The position numbers and the translations under genes were made by a program. Under the pieces are notes generated by a model. The model saw only the letters and a program-made list of their open reading frames with translations. It was not told the DNA's origin and made no database searches. DNA of 64,000 nucleotides from positions 1 through 64,000 of the forward strand of contig JAWKSZ010000019.1 in NCBI GenBank assembly GCA_041402045.1, in the 5' to 3' direction. How positions within the stretch are numbered: the stretch's first letter is position 1; the number at the start of each line of letters is the position of its first letter. Source of the DNA: JAGQRJ01 sp041402045 (GTDB taxonomy: Bacteria > Planctomycetota > J058). This document shows, one piece after another, positions 21,031 to 28,334 of this stretch.

Positions 21031-22554
21031 GTGGCGCGGATCGCCAAGCTCGGCCCCGCCGACTTCGAGGGCGGGGCCGACCCCCTGGCGGCGATCACCT
21101 CCGACGGGGCCTTCCCCAACGTGGTGGTCGGCGACGCGCTGTATCAGTTGGCCGAGGCCGTGGTCGGCAAGGCGGGGCAGGCGCCCGCGCCGGAGGCCAA
21201 GCCCCCCACGCCGGAGACCACCCGCCGCCCGCAGGACGAGCCGATCGGCGAGCCGGGACCCGACGGGTTCCGCTGGCCGTCGGACCAGACCGCGCTCGCG
21301 GCCTGGGACCTCTGCGCCCTGGACCCGCCGGACCTCCTGCGCTCGCCCCACGCCGACGAGTTCGCCCAGACCCTCGACCGCCTGCTGCTCGACGACCGGG
21401 GGCAGCTCGCCGCGCGGCTGATCGAGCGCCTGGCGCTGTGCTTCGCGACCGAGTCCGGCGACGACCGGCTGCGCGCGGGCGAGCAGTTCCTGGCCCTGGC
21501 CAAGCACGGCTCCCAGGACCTCCGCGCGCGCTACTTCCAGGTGGCCAGCCGGCGCCTGGGCGACGCGATCGAGCTCGAGACGAGCCCCGAGGCGTTCGAG
21601 GTGCTCTGCGAGTGCACGCGGATCGGGCTCGTCGATCGCCTGGCCGCTGGCGACTGGGAGGTCGCCGGGCGGCTGGTGTGGGCGCTCAAGCGCCGGCGCC
21701 AGCGGCGCACCGAGGGCAGCGGCGAGATCAAGCGCGCGGCGACCCAGGTGCTCGAGCAGGTCCTGGGCGACCCGCGGATCGAGCGCGTGCTGGAGACGAT
21801 CGAGAACGGCAGCCAGCAAGAGCGCCGGCGCGCGGCGCGGATCCTCGAGGGCATGGGCACCCTCGCCGTGGACACGATCGTGCAGGCGCTGAAGTCGACC
21901 GGTCGCAGCCGGGTCGAGGCGTTCCTGATCGACATGCTCGCGGCGCTGGCCCCCGAGAGCGAGGCCGCGCTGCGGCGGGCGGTGACGCCCTTCGCGCCCT
22001 CGGCCAGCACCCGGCGCTTGCTGCGCGCGGCGGCGGTGGTGTGCCAGAACCCGGCGGCGGTCCTGATCACCGGGCTGCAGAACCCCGACCACAGCGTGCA
22101 GGTCGAGGCGGTGACCGTGGCCCGCACCGCGGGCGGCGCCGTGGCCTCGCGGGTCCTGCGCTGGGCCCTGGCCGACGGCTCGGTGCCGGCGCAGATCACC
22201 GCGGTCAAGCAGCTCGGCGAGCTCGCCCGCGGCGAGGCCTTCAGCGAGCTCCTGGACCTGCTGCAGCGCGCGGACACCGTCGAGCTCCAGCGCGAGTGCT
22301 GCCTGGCCCTGGGCAAGCTGCGCCTCGACGCGCAGCAGACCCCCAAGGTCGTGACCGCGCTCACGAACTTCGTGCGTCCGGCGAGCTTCTTGCGCTCCGA
22401 GTACCACGAGGACGTGCGCGCCGCGGCGGCCTGGAGCCTGGGGCAAATGAAGTCCCACGAGGGCGCGCGGCGCGCGCTGGAGCGCGTGCTCGAGGACAAG
22501 GACAAGCGCGTGCGCTTGACGGCGCGGCTCTCGCTGCGGGGCAACCAGAGCTGA
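21031..22554 (+). CDS. C-terminal HEAT-repeat part of the GGDEF/ATPase protein, after the amber codon
   Basis: This frame is the same as that of the upstream gene and directly continues the domain interrupted at 21001 (ITARELARLVARIAKLG right after the stop). An independent start could be the GTG at 21031, but there is no SD, so I regard it as the remaining third of one original gene of about 1540 codons. The content is a linker rich in Pro/Glu, then an extended helical solenoid with HEAT-like units such as RILEGMGTLAVDTIVQALK, AVKQLGELARGEAFSELLDLL and AAAWSLGQMKSHEGARRALE. Such solenoids bind proteins. If the stop is real, the ATPase lacks this scaffold unless translation reads through. Confidence 0.7.
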   Translation: MARIAKLGPADFEGGADPLAAITSDGAFPNVVVGDALYQLAEAVVGKAGQAPAPEAKPPTPETTRRPQDEPIGEPGPDGFRWPSDQTALAAWDLCALDPPDLLRSPHADEFAQTLDRLLLDDRGQLAARLIERLALCFATESGDDRLRAGEQFLALAKHGSQDLRARYFQVASRRLGDAIELETSPEAFEVLCECTRIGLVDRLAAGDWEVAGRLVWALKRRRQRRTEGSGEIKRAATQVLEQVLGDPRIERVLETIENGSQQERRRAARILEGMGTLAVDTIVQALKSTGRSRVEAFLIDMLAALAPESEAALRRAVTPFAPSASTRRLLRAAAVVCQNPAAVLITGLQNPDHSVQVEAVTVARTAGGAVASRVLRWALADGSVPAQITAVKQLGELARGEAFSELLDLLQRADTVELQRECCLALGKLRLDAQQTPKVVTALTNFVRPASFLRSEYHEDVRAAAAWSLGQMKSHEGARRALERVLEDKDKRVRLTARLSLRGNQS

Positions 22555-23780
22555 TCGAGCCGATCCTCTCCGCGCTCGCGGCGCTCCTGATCGTGGGGGT
22601 GGCGCTCTGGCTGTGGCTGAACCATCTCCGCGCCCTGCGCAACGCGATCGTGGTCCGGATCCTGGGGCAGGTCGAGGGAGAGCTCACCGGGGCGCGGCTG
22701 TTGAGCGACACGGTGCGCGGGCGCCACGACGGGCGCGCGTTCCACCTCGAGCTGCGCACCCGGGCGCGCTACCGGCTGTTCGCGCGCAGCGTCGACCGCG
22801 GCTGGGCCTACGTCTACCCGCTGGAGGTCGAGATCGAGCTGCCCTGCGCGCCGCCGCTCGAGCTCCGCGTGCGGCGGATCTACCCGATCCCGCGCCGCGA
22901 GCCCAACGAGGACCCCCACGACCCGGCCGGGTTCCTCCGCCGGCACGCGGTGCTGGGGGAGGCGGGGTTCGATCCCTTGCGCACCTCCCGCGAGGCGCGG
23001 GTGGCGTTGGCGCGGCTCCTGGGTCCCTGCGGGCTGGAGGAGGTCAGCCTGCGCGAGGGGCGCCTGCACGCGGTGGGGCGGCTGCTCAAGGTCGGGCCCC
23101 AGGAGCTGGGGCAGATCCTGGCCGAGCTCGAGGTCCTCGCGCGGGAGTTCGACCGCCGCCCGGCCCTCGAGATCGGGGTGGCGCAGCGCTACGTGTGGGT
23201 CGGCGCCGACGACCGTCAGGCGCGCTGCGCCTACTGCCACGACGACCTGGGGCGGGACGACCTGGTGTCCTGCGGGCGCTGCCACACCCTGACCCACGCC
23301 GACTGCTACGCCGAGCACGGGGGCTGTCCGATCCTGGGGTGCGGCGGGCACCAGGCCGCGCCGCTCCCGTCGCTCAAGGACCTCGGCCCCCTGGACCTGG
23401 AGCCGGGGGCGCCGCCCCCTCCCCCCGCGCCCAGCGAGGTCCGCCTGGCGGCGCCGCCGCTCCAGGTCTCCGTGCGGGAGCGCCCGCTGGACGTCCCGGG
23501 CGGGGCCTTCGCGCCGCCGCCGCCGCCTGCGCGCGTGCCGTCGGGGCCCCTCGCCGCGCCCCCTGGCTTCCTCGACCCCGCGGGCTACCCGGCGCCCCCT
23601 TGGGAGCTGCCTCCCGACGAGCCGGCCCTGGAGCTGCCCCCCGACGAGCCGGCCCTGGAGCTGCCCCCCGACGAGCCGCCCCTGGAGCTGCCGCCGGAGG
23701 ACGCGCTGGAGCTGCCGCCCGACGACCTGGGCGCGCCCCCGCTGCGGGACGCGCCCGCGCCGCCAGAGCGCGCCGGGTAG
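22551..23780 (+). CDS. Membrane-anchored protein with prokaryotic RING-finger-like zinc domain
   Basis: About 409 residues if translation starts at CTG 22551, which overlaps the previous TGA; the only later alternative, GTG 22593, would cut into the membrane helix. The N-terminus is one transmembrane segment (ALAALLIVGVALWLWLNHL), then a cytoplasmic domain of about 200 residues of unknown fold. A zinc-binding module follows near residues 226-264 with ligands C-X2-C-X10-C-X2-C-X4-H-X2-C-X6-C-X4-C (CAYC, CGRCHTLTHADC), like Prok-RING_1. The tail is Pro-rich and contains repeated ELPPDEPAL nonapeptides. Coupling to the GGDEF/HEAT gene suggests they work together. Role unknown. Confidence 0.65.
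   Translation: MIEPILSALAALLIVGVALWLWLNHLRALRNAIVVRILGQVEGELTGARLLSDTVRGRHDGRAFHLELRTRARYRLFARSVDRGWAYVYPLEVEIELPCAPPLELRVRRIYPIPRREPNEDPHDPAGFLRRHAVLGEAGFDPLRTSREARVALARLLGPCGLEEVSLREGRLHAVGRLLKVGPQELGQILAELEVLAREFDRRPALEIGVAQRYVWVGADDRQARCAYCHDDLGRDDLVSCGRCHTLTHADCYAEHGGCPILGCGGHQAAPLPSLKDLGPLDLEPGAPPPPPAPSEVRLAAPPLQVSVRERPLDVPGGAFAPPPPPARVPSGPLAAPPGFLDPAGYPAPPWELPPDEPALELPPDEPALELPPDEPPLELPPEDALELPPDDLGAPPLRDAPAPPERAG
23605..23715 (+). repeat. 27-bp in-gene tandem repeat encoding ELPPDEPAL
   Basis: Three near-identical 27-bp units (GAGCTGCCCCCCGACGAGCC core) and a diverged fourth encode an acidic, proline-rich tail of the RING-like membrane protein. It is probably extended and unstructured. 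Confidence 0.8.
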
Positions 23781-23837
23781 TCCCTGCCCTGTCCGAGCGC
23801 GCGGACACCGCTACCATGGACGCGAGGAGTCGCCGCC

Positions 23838-24365
23838 GTGAAGAACGTGATTCGGGCCGCCGCCGCCCTGGGGATCCTGGGGCTCCTTGCCGCCGCGCTG
23901 TCGCCGCACCTGAGGATCTTCCAGCAGGAGCAGCGGATCCGCTCCAACACCGAGCAGATCGAGTCCAACACCCACACCCTCGAGACGCACCAGACGACCC
24001 TCGAGCAGCACGGCGTGACCCTCGAGCAGCACACGCAGCAGCTCGACGCCCACGAGACGCGGCTGGGGGAGCACGAGCAGGCGCTGGAGGAGCTCGACGC
24101 GGCGAGCAAGGCTCAGGGCCAGCAGGTCGAGGCCCTCGAGGCCCAGGGCCAGAAGCAGGAGCAAGAGCTCGGGCGGCTGGAGGGCGAGCGCCAGACCCAG
24201 GATCAGGCGATCAAGGCGCTCGAGAGCGAGCTGGGGGAGCTGCGCCAGGAGCTCGAGGCGCTGCGCAAGCGCGGCGAGGCGCGGGACGAGCAGCTCCAGC
24301 GCCTGGAGGAGGAGATCCTCAAGCGGCTCGAGGTCCTGGAGCAAAACACGGCTCCCGGACAGTAG
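23838..24365 (+). CDS. Membrane-anchored coiled-coil protein
   Basis: A 175-residue protein with one N-terminal membrane segment (AAAALGILGLLAAALS) followed by an almost unbroken coiled coil from about residue 25 to 170. The first part uses seven-residue units such as LEQHGVT-LEQHTQQ-LDAHETR with Leu at heptad positions. The later part is LEALEAQGQKQEQELGRL-like, Gln/Glu-rich. No catalytic domain. The GTG start at 23838 follows CGAGGAG. A TACCAT hexamer at 23812-23817 may be its -10 box, about 20 bases upstream. Position after the RING-like gene suggests a partner or scaffold. Function unknown. Confidence 0.7.
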   Translation: MKNVIRAAAALGILGLLAAALSPHLRIFQQEQRIRSNTEQIESNTHTLETHQTTLEQHGVTLEQHTQQLDAHETRLGEHEQALEELDAASKAQGQQVEALEAQGQKQEQELGRLEGERQTQDQAIKALESELGELRQELEALRKRGEARDEQLQRLEEEILKRLEVLEQNTAPGQ

Positions 24366-24374
24366 CCGCGCGGA

Positions 24375-25904
24375 TCAGGTCCCCGAGAGCGTGCGCGCCA
24401 GGGTCCGCTGGAGCTCGTCCAGGGTGTAGGGCTTCTTGAGGAAGGGCACGGCCTCTCCGACCAGGCGCAGGACGTCGTCGACGTCGTAGCCGCTGGCGAG
24501 CACCACCGGGAGTCCGGGGCGCAGGGTGTCGAGCCTGCGCAGGGCCTCCTGCGCGTCGACCTGTCCCGGCATGGTCAGGTCCATGAGCACGACCTCGAAG
24601 CGCGCCGCGTCCGCGGCCACCGCGCGCAGGGCCTCGCCGCGGTCGGTGAACCCCAGCGGGGTGTAGCCCAACTGCTCGAGGAGCCCCACGGTGATCGCGA
24701 GCACCGCGGGCTCGTCGTCGATCACGAGCACTCGCCCCGAGCCGCTCTGGGCGGGGGCGCGGAAGCTGCGGGACGAGGCGCGGGCCAGGCCGGCGGCGCC
24801 GTGGCGGGGGAAGCACAGCTCCACCTGGGTCCCGGCGCCGAGCACGCTGTCCAGGCGCACGCTCCCGCTGTGGCTGCGCACCACGCCGTGGACCACCGCC
24901 AGGCCCAGCCCGCGGCCGCCGGGACGGAAGCTCTTGAAGGGGTCGCACACCTGGCGCAGGTGGTCGGGGTGGATCCCGCTCCCGCTGTCGCTGACCTGGA
25001 CCCGCACCAGCGCCTGGGCGGGGAGCTCTCCCAGGGCCAGGCCGGGGCGCTCGAGCTGGGGCCGATCGCCGCGATCGACCCGGACCGTGACCGGGCGCCC
25101 CCCGCCCTGGCGCGCGGTGGCGTCCAGGGCGTTGGCGACCAGGTGCTGGAGCGCGTCGCGCACCTGGCCGGGGTCCGCGAACACCACGCACGGATCCGCG
25201 TCGACCTCGAGGCGCAGCTCGGAGCGCGCCGCCTGCGCCTCGGCGGCGTAGAGCTCGGGGAGCTCCTCGACGACCCGCCGCAGGTCGAGGGGCTCGGGCT
25301 TGCGGCGCTGGCGCCCGGTGTAGGCGAGCATGGCCGAGGTCAGGGCGGAGGCCTGGTCGGCGGCCTCGATCACGAAGTCCAGCTCTTGCTTGACCTCGCT
25401 CGAGCGCAGCTGCGCGAGCTCGGCGAAGCCGCGGATCGTCATGATCAGGTTGTTGAAGTCGTGGGCCAGGCCGCCGGCGAGCACCCCCAGGCCCTCCTGG
25501 CGGCGCTGCTCCTCCAGCCGCGCGACCAGCGCCTCGCGCTCGCGCAGCCACCCGCCGCGTTGGATCGCGTGCCGGATCGTGCGCTCCAGGAGGTCGGGCT
25601 CGAGGCCCTGCTTGGGCAGGTAGTCCTGGGCCCCGAGCTGGAGCGCGGCCTCCGCCACTCCGCGCTCGTCGTTGCCGGTGAGCACGACCACCGGGGCGTC
25701 GAAGCGCGCGAGCGCCGCGCGCAGCGTCTCGAGCCCGCTCGTGGCGGCGAGGGTCAGATCCAGGAGCACGCAGTCGCAGCCCCCCGCGGGCGGGGGGCTC
25801 AGCTCGAAGGCGTGCTCGACCTGGGCGCGGTCGCCGAGCAGCGCCTTGACCAGCGCCGCGTCGGCGGCGCTGTCCTCCACCAGCAGGATCCGCGGGGCAA
25901 CCAC
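24375..25904 (-). CDS. Hybrid sensor kinase with receiver domains at both ends
   Basis: About 509 residues. A receiver domain comes first (RILLVEDSAADAALVK, acceptor Asp in CVLLDLTLAATSG, and the conserved Lys in YLPKQG). HisKA follows with GGLAHDFNNLIMTIRG, phospho-accepting His near 146. The ATPase domain has VANALDATA, SDSGSGIHP and GRGLGLAVVHG. A second receiver (VLVIDDEPAVLAI, acceptor Asp in VVLMDLTMPG, Lys in FLKKPY) ends the protein. No membrane segment. The GTG at 25904 is chosen because it starts four residues before the first beta strand; no clear SD. It is divergent from the ketosynthase operon across 89 bp, so it may sense a signal relevant to that cluster. That is only positional. 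Confidence 0.85.
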   Translation of the reverse strand: MVAPRILLVEDSAADAALVKALLGDRAQVEHAFELSPPPAGGCDCVLLDLTLAATSGLETLRAALARFDAPVVVLTGNDERGVAEAALQLGAQDYLPKQGLEPDLLERTIRHAIQRGGWLREREALVARLEEQRRQEGLGVLAGGLAHDFNNLIMTIRGFAELAQLRSSEVKQELDFVIEAADQASALTSAMLAYTGRQRRKPEPLDLRRVVEELPELYAAEAQAARSELRLEVDADPCVVFADPGQVRDALQHLVANALDATARQGGGRPVTVRVDRGDRPQLERPGLALGELPAQALVRVQVSDSGSGIHPDHLRQVCDPFKSFRPGGRGLGLAVVHGVVRSHSGSVRLDSVLGAGTQVELCFPRHGAAGLARASSRSFRAPAQSGSGRVLVIDDEPAVLAITVGLLEQLGYTPLGFTDRGEALRAVAADAARFEVVLMDLTMPGQVDAQEALRRLDTLRPGLPVVLASGYDVDDVLRLVGEAVPFLKKPYTLDELQRTLARTLSGT

Positions 25905-25981
25905 GCACCAACTTTGGAGCCCCGCGGGGGCCAACGCAAGCGTGACCGGCACCCGGAGGTCCCGCGGCGTCGCGTCCGGGA

Positions 25982-25996
25982 TAGCATGCGCGGGTG
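25982..25996 (+). promoter_or_regulatory. TANNNT -10 box at the start of the ketosynthase operon, probable leaderless transcript
   Basis: TAGCAT (25982-25987) precedes the GTG at 25994 by exactly six bases (GCGCGG) and no SD is present. This would be the promoter for the whole six-gene cluster. Confidence 0.5.
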
Positions 25997-27184
25997 GACC
26001 AAGAGCTGGTGGTGACGGGGATCGGCCTGGTGACGGGCCTGGCGCGCGGCGTGAACTCCACCTGGGAGCGCTTGTTCCGCTCAGAACGCGCGTTCTGTGA
26101 GCTCGCGCACTACCCCCTGGAGCCCGACGCCGAGGTGCGCGAAGGGGCCTGGGCCGGGGACGCCGAGACCGCGCCTCGGGAGCGCGCCCACGCGCTGCTC
26201 GTCGCCGCCTGCGAGGAGGCCCTGGGCCAGGCGGGGCTGAGCGTCGCCCCCGACCCGGCGCGCAGCGCCCTGGTGCTCGGGAGCTCGCTCGCGGCGCAGG
26301 CCTCGGCGCCGGCCTTCTGGAGCTCGCTGCTCGCGGGCGGACCCGGCGCAGCTGAGCTGGGCGCGCTCAAGAGCTACGACGTCGAGGCGCGCCTCGCCGA
26401 CCTGAGCCAGCGCTTCGACCTGCGCGGCGAGGCGGCGCTCGTGAGCAACGCCTGCGCCGCGGGGGCGAGCGCGCTCGGCCTCGCCGCCGACGCCCTGCGC
26501 CTGGGCCGGGCCGACCTGGCCCTCGTGGCGGGGTTCGACGCCCTCGACCTGCACACCTTCGCCGGCTTCCAGTCGATCCAGGCGCTGACCGGCGGCGACG
26601 TGCTCCCGTTCTCCCAGGGGCGCGCGGGCATGAAGCTCGGGGACGGCTTCGCCGCGCTCGTGCTCGAGCGGGGCGAGGTCGCGCGGGCCGCAGGTCGCGC
26701 GCCGTTGGCGCGGCTCGTGGGCTACGGCGAGAGCGCCGACGCGCACCACCTGACCCAGCCCCACCCCGAGGGTCTGGGCGCCGAGCTGGCCATGCGCCGC
26801 GCGCTGGAGCTGGCGGGCCTCGAGCCCGCGGCGATCGACGCCGTCAACGTGCACGCCACCGCGACCCCGGCCAACGACCTGGCCGAGTACCGCGCGCTGC
26901 TCGCGGTGTTCGGCGAGCGGGTGAGCTCGCTGCCCCTGGTCGCGCTCAAGCCCGCGCTCGGGCACACCCTCGGGGGCGCCGGCGCCGTCGAGGCGGTGAT
27001 CTCCCTGGCCCTGCTCCTGCACCAGGCGCTCGTGCCCAGCGCGACCCTGGGCGAGCTCGACCCCGAGATCGGGCACGCCCTGGACCGCGTGCCCGCGGCG
27101 CGCCCCGCCGCCCTGCGCCACGTCATGAGCAACGCCTTCGGCTTCGGGGGCTGCAACGCGTCCCTGATCTTCGCGGTGCCCTGA
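25994..27184 (+). CDS. Beta-ketoacyl synthase (FabF/KS-alpha type), complete active site
   Basis: A 396-residue condensing enzyme. The Cys-His-His triad is complete: Cys154 in VSNACAAGASA, His287 in NVHATATPAND, His324 in ALKPALGHTLGGAG with Lys319 before it. The C-terminal GFGG motif (NAFGFGGCNA) is present. It should catalyse decarboxylative condensation of an ACP-bound malonyl unit with an acyl primer. It is the first gene of a six-gene operon with a second KS-like protein one base downstream, the arrangement of KS-alpha/KS-beta pairs. No loading acyltransferase or ketoreductase is encoded here, so these would come from primary fatty acid synthesis. Confidence 0.9.
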   Translation: MDQELVVTGIGLVTGLARGVNSTWERLFRSERAFCELAHYPLEPDAEVREGAWAGDAETAPRERAHALLVAACEEALGQAGLSVAPDPARSALVLGSSLAAQASAPAFWSSLLAGGPGAAELGALKSYDVEARLADLSQRFDLRGEAALVSNACAAGASALGLAADALRLGRADLALVAGFDALDLHTFAGFQSIQALTGGDVLPFSQGRAGMKLGDGFAALVLERGEVARAAGRAPLARLVGYGESADAHHLTQPHPEGLGAELAMRRALELAGLEPAAIDAVNVHATATPANDLAEYRALLAVFGERVSSLPLVALKPALGHTLGGAGAVEAVISLALLLHQALVPSATLGELDPEIGHALDRVPAARPAALRHVMSNAFGFGGCNASLIFAVP

Positions 27185-27185
27185 C

Positions 27186-28334
27186 GTGGCCGCCGCCCCT
27201 GCTCCCGTGCTCACCGGCCTCGGCGTGGCCTGCCCCCTGGGGGTTGGCCGCGAGGCGTTCTGGGGCGCCTACCTCGCGCCGCCGGCGGAGCCGCTGAGCG
27301 CGCCCAGGGTGCGCGAGGGGTTGGTCGCCACCCCCGCGGTGTGCTTCCCCAAGGACTTCCCCGCCGAGCGCTACACCGACCGCCGCGCCGTGCGCAAGGC
27401 CTCCGAGGTCGCGCGCCTCGCGGCGGCGGCGGGGCAGCTCGCCCTCGACGCGGCGGCGCTCCCGGACGGACTGCGGGCGGAGACCTGCGTGGTCCTGGGC
27501 ACGGCCCTCGGCTGCAGTCGCTACTACCTGGAGTTCCACGAGAAGCTGCAGCGCAAGGGGATCAAGGGCGCGAACGCCGTGCTGTTCACCGAGAGCGTGT
27601 TCAACGCGGCCTCGGCCCACGTCAGCCGGATCCACGGGCTGCGCGGCGCCGCGCACACCCTGGCCGGCGGCGAGGACGTGGGGCTCGCCGCCCTCGCGGC
27701 CGGCCGCGATCGGCTCCTGCTCGGGGCGCCGGCGGTCCTCGTCGGCGGGGCCGAGCAGTACGCGGACCTGGTCCACGCGTCCCTGCTCCACGAGGGCCGC
27801 GTCGGGCGCGCCCTCGGGCTGGGCGACGCGCCGGTGGCGTTCGGCGAGGGCGCGGCCCTGGCGGTGTTCGAGGCCGAGCCGCGGGGGAGCGAGGCGCCGC
27901 TCCGGCTGACGGCGACCGCCCGCACGCGGGCCGGGCGCGGGACCGCAGAGGAGGCCCTGGTGCGGGCCTTGCGCGCGGTGTGCGCCGCGGCCGGGATCGA
28001 GCCCGCGGCGCTGGACCTGCTCGTCTCCGCCGGCGCGACCCGGGGCGAGGTGGACGCCCACGTCCTCGCGCTGGCAGGGCTCGGGGCGAGCCCGCGGACC
28101 TGCGCGCCCAAGGCGCTCCTGGGCGAGGGCTTCGCCTTCGGCTCCGCGGCGACCCTGGTCCTCGGCGCGCAGGCGCTGGCCACCCAGACCCTGCCTCCGA
28201 CCCACGCCGCGGCGCTGCCGCCGAGCTGGCGCGCGTCCCCCGAGCCCGAGGCCGTCCCGCTCCGCCGCGCGCTGCTCCTGGCTCAGAGCGCGCACGGGAG
28301 CGTGAGCGCCGCGCTGCTCGAGGTCGCGGGGTGA
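27186..28334 (+). CDS. Ketosynthase-like protein lacking the active-site cysteine (chain-length-factor-like)
   Basis: A 382-residue thiolase-fold protein recognisable by its N-terminus (VLTGLGVACPLGVG), the VLGTALG strand and the final GEGFAFGSAATLVLG. At the nucleophile elbow where Cys is expected it reads GAAHTLAGGED, with no Cys, and the usual H-x-T-x-T-x-x-N-D motif is absent (VSAGATRGEVDA). It cannot condense by the normal mechanism. By analogy with KS-beta of type II polyketide synthases and partner subunits of aryl-polyene synthases, it probably pairs with the upstream active KS and affects chain length. The GTG is one base after the upstream stop (TGACGTG). Confidence 0.75.
   Translation: MAAAPAPVLTGLGVACPLGVGREAFWGAYLAPPAEPLSAPRVREGLVATPAVCFPKDFPAERYTDRRAVRKASEVARLAAAAGQLALDAAALPDGLRAETCVVLGTALGCSRYYLEFHEKLQRKGIKGANAVLFTESVFNAASAHVSRIHGLRGAAHTLAGGEDVGLAALAAGRDRLLLGAPAVLVGGAEQYADLVHASLLHEGRVGRALGLGDAPVAFGEGAALAVFEAEPRGSEAPLRLTATARTRAGRGTAEEALVRALRAVCAAAGIEPAALDLLVSAGATRGEVDAHVLALAGLGASPRTCAPKALLGEGFAFGSAATLVLGAQALATQTLPPTHAAALPPSWRASPEPEAVPLRRALLLAQSAHGSVSAALLEVAG

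Noticed and set aside
17905..22458. A 1517-codon open frame on the minus strand opposite the GGDEF/ATPase gene
   Set aside because: It is a mirror of the coding strand caused by extreme GC3. Its sequence is repetitive Leu/Gly/Arg/Val without domains, while the plus strand has GGDEF and Walker motifs.
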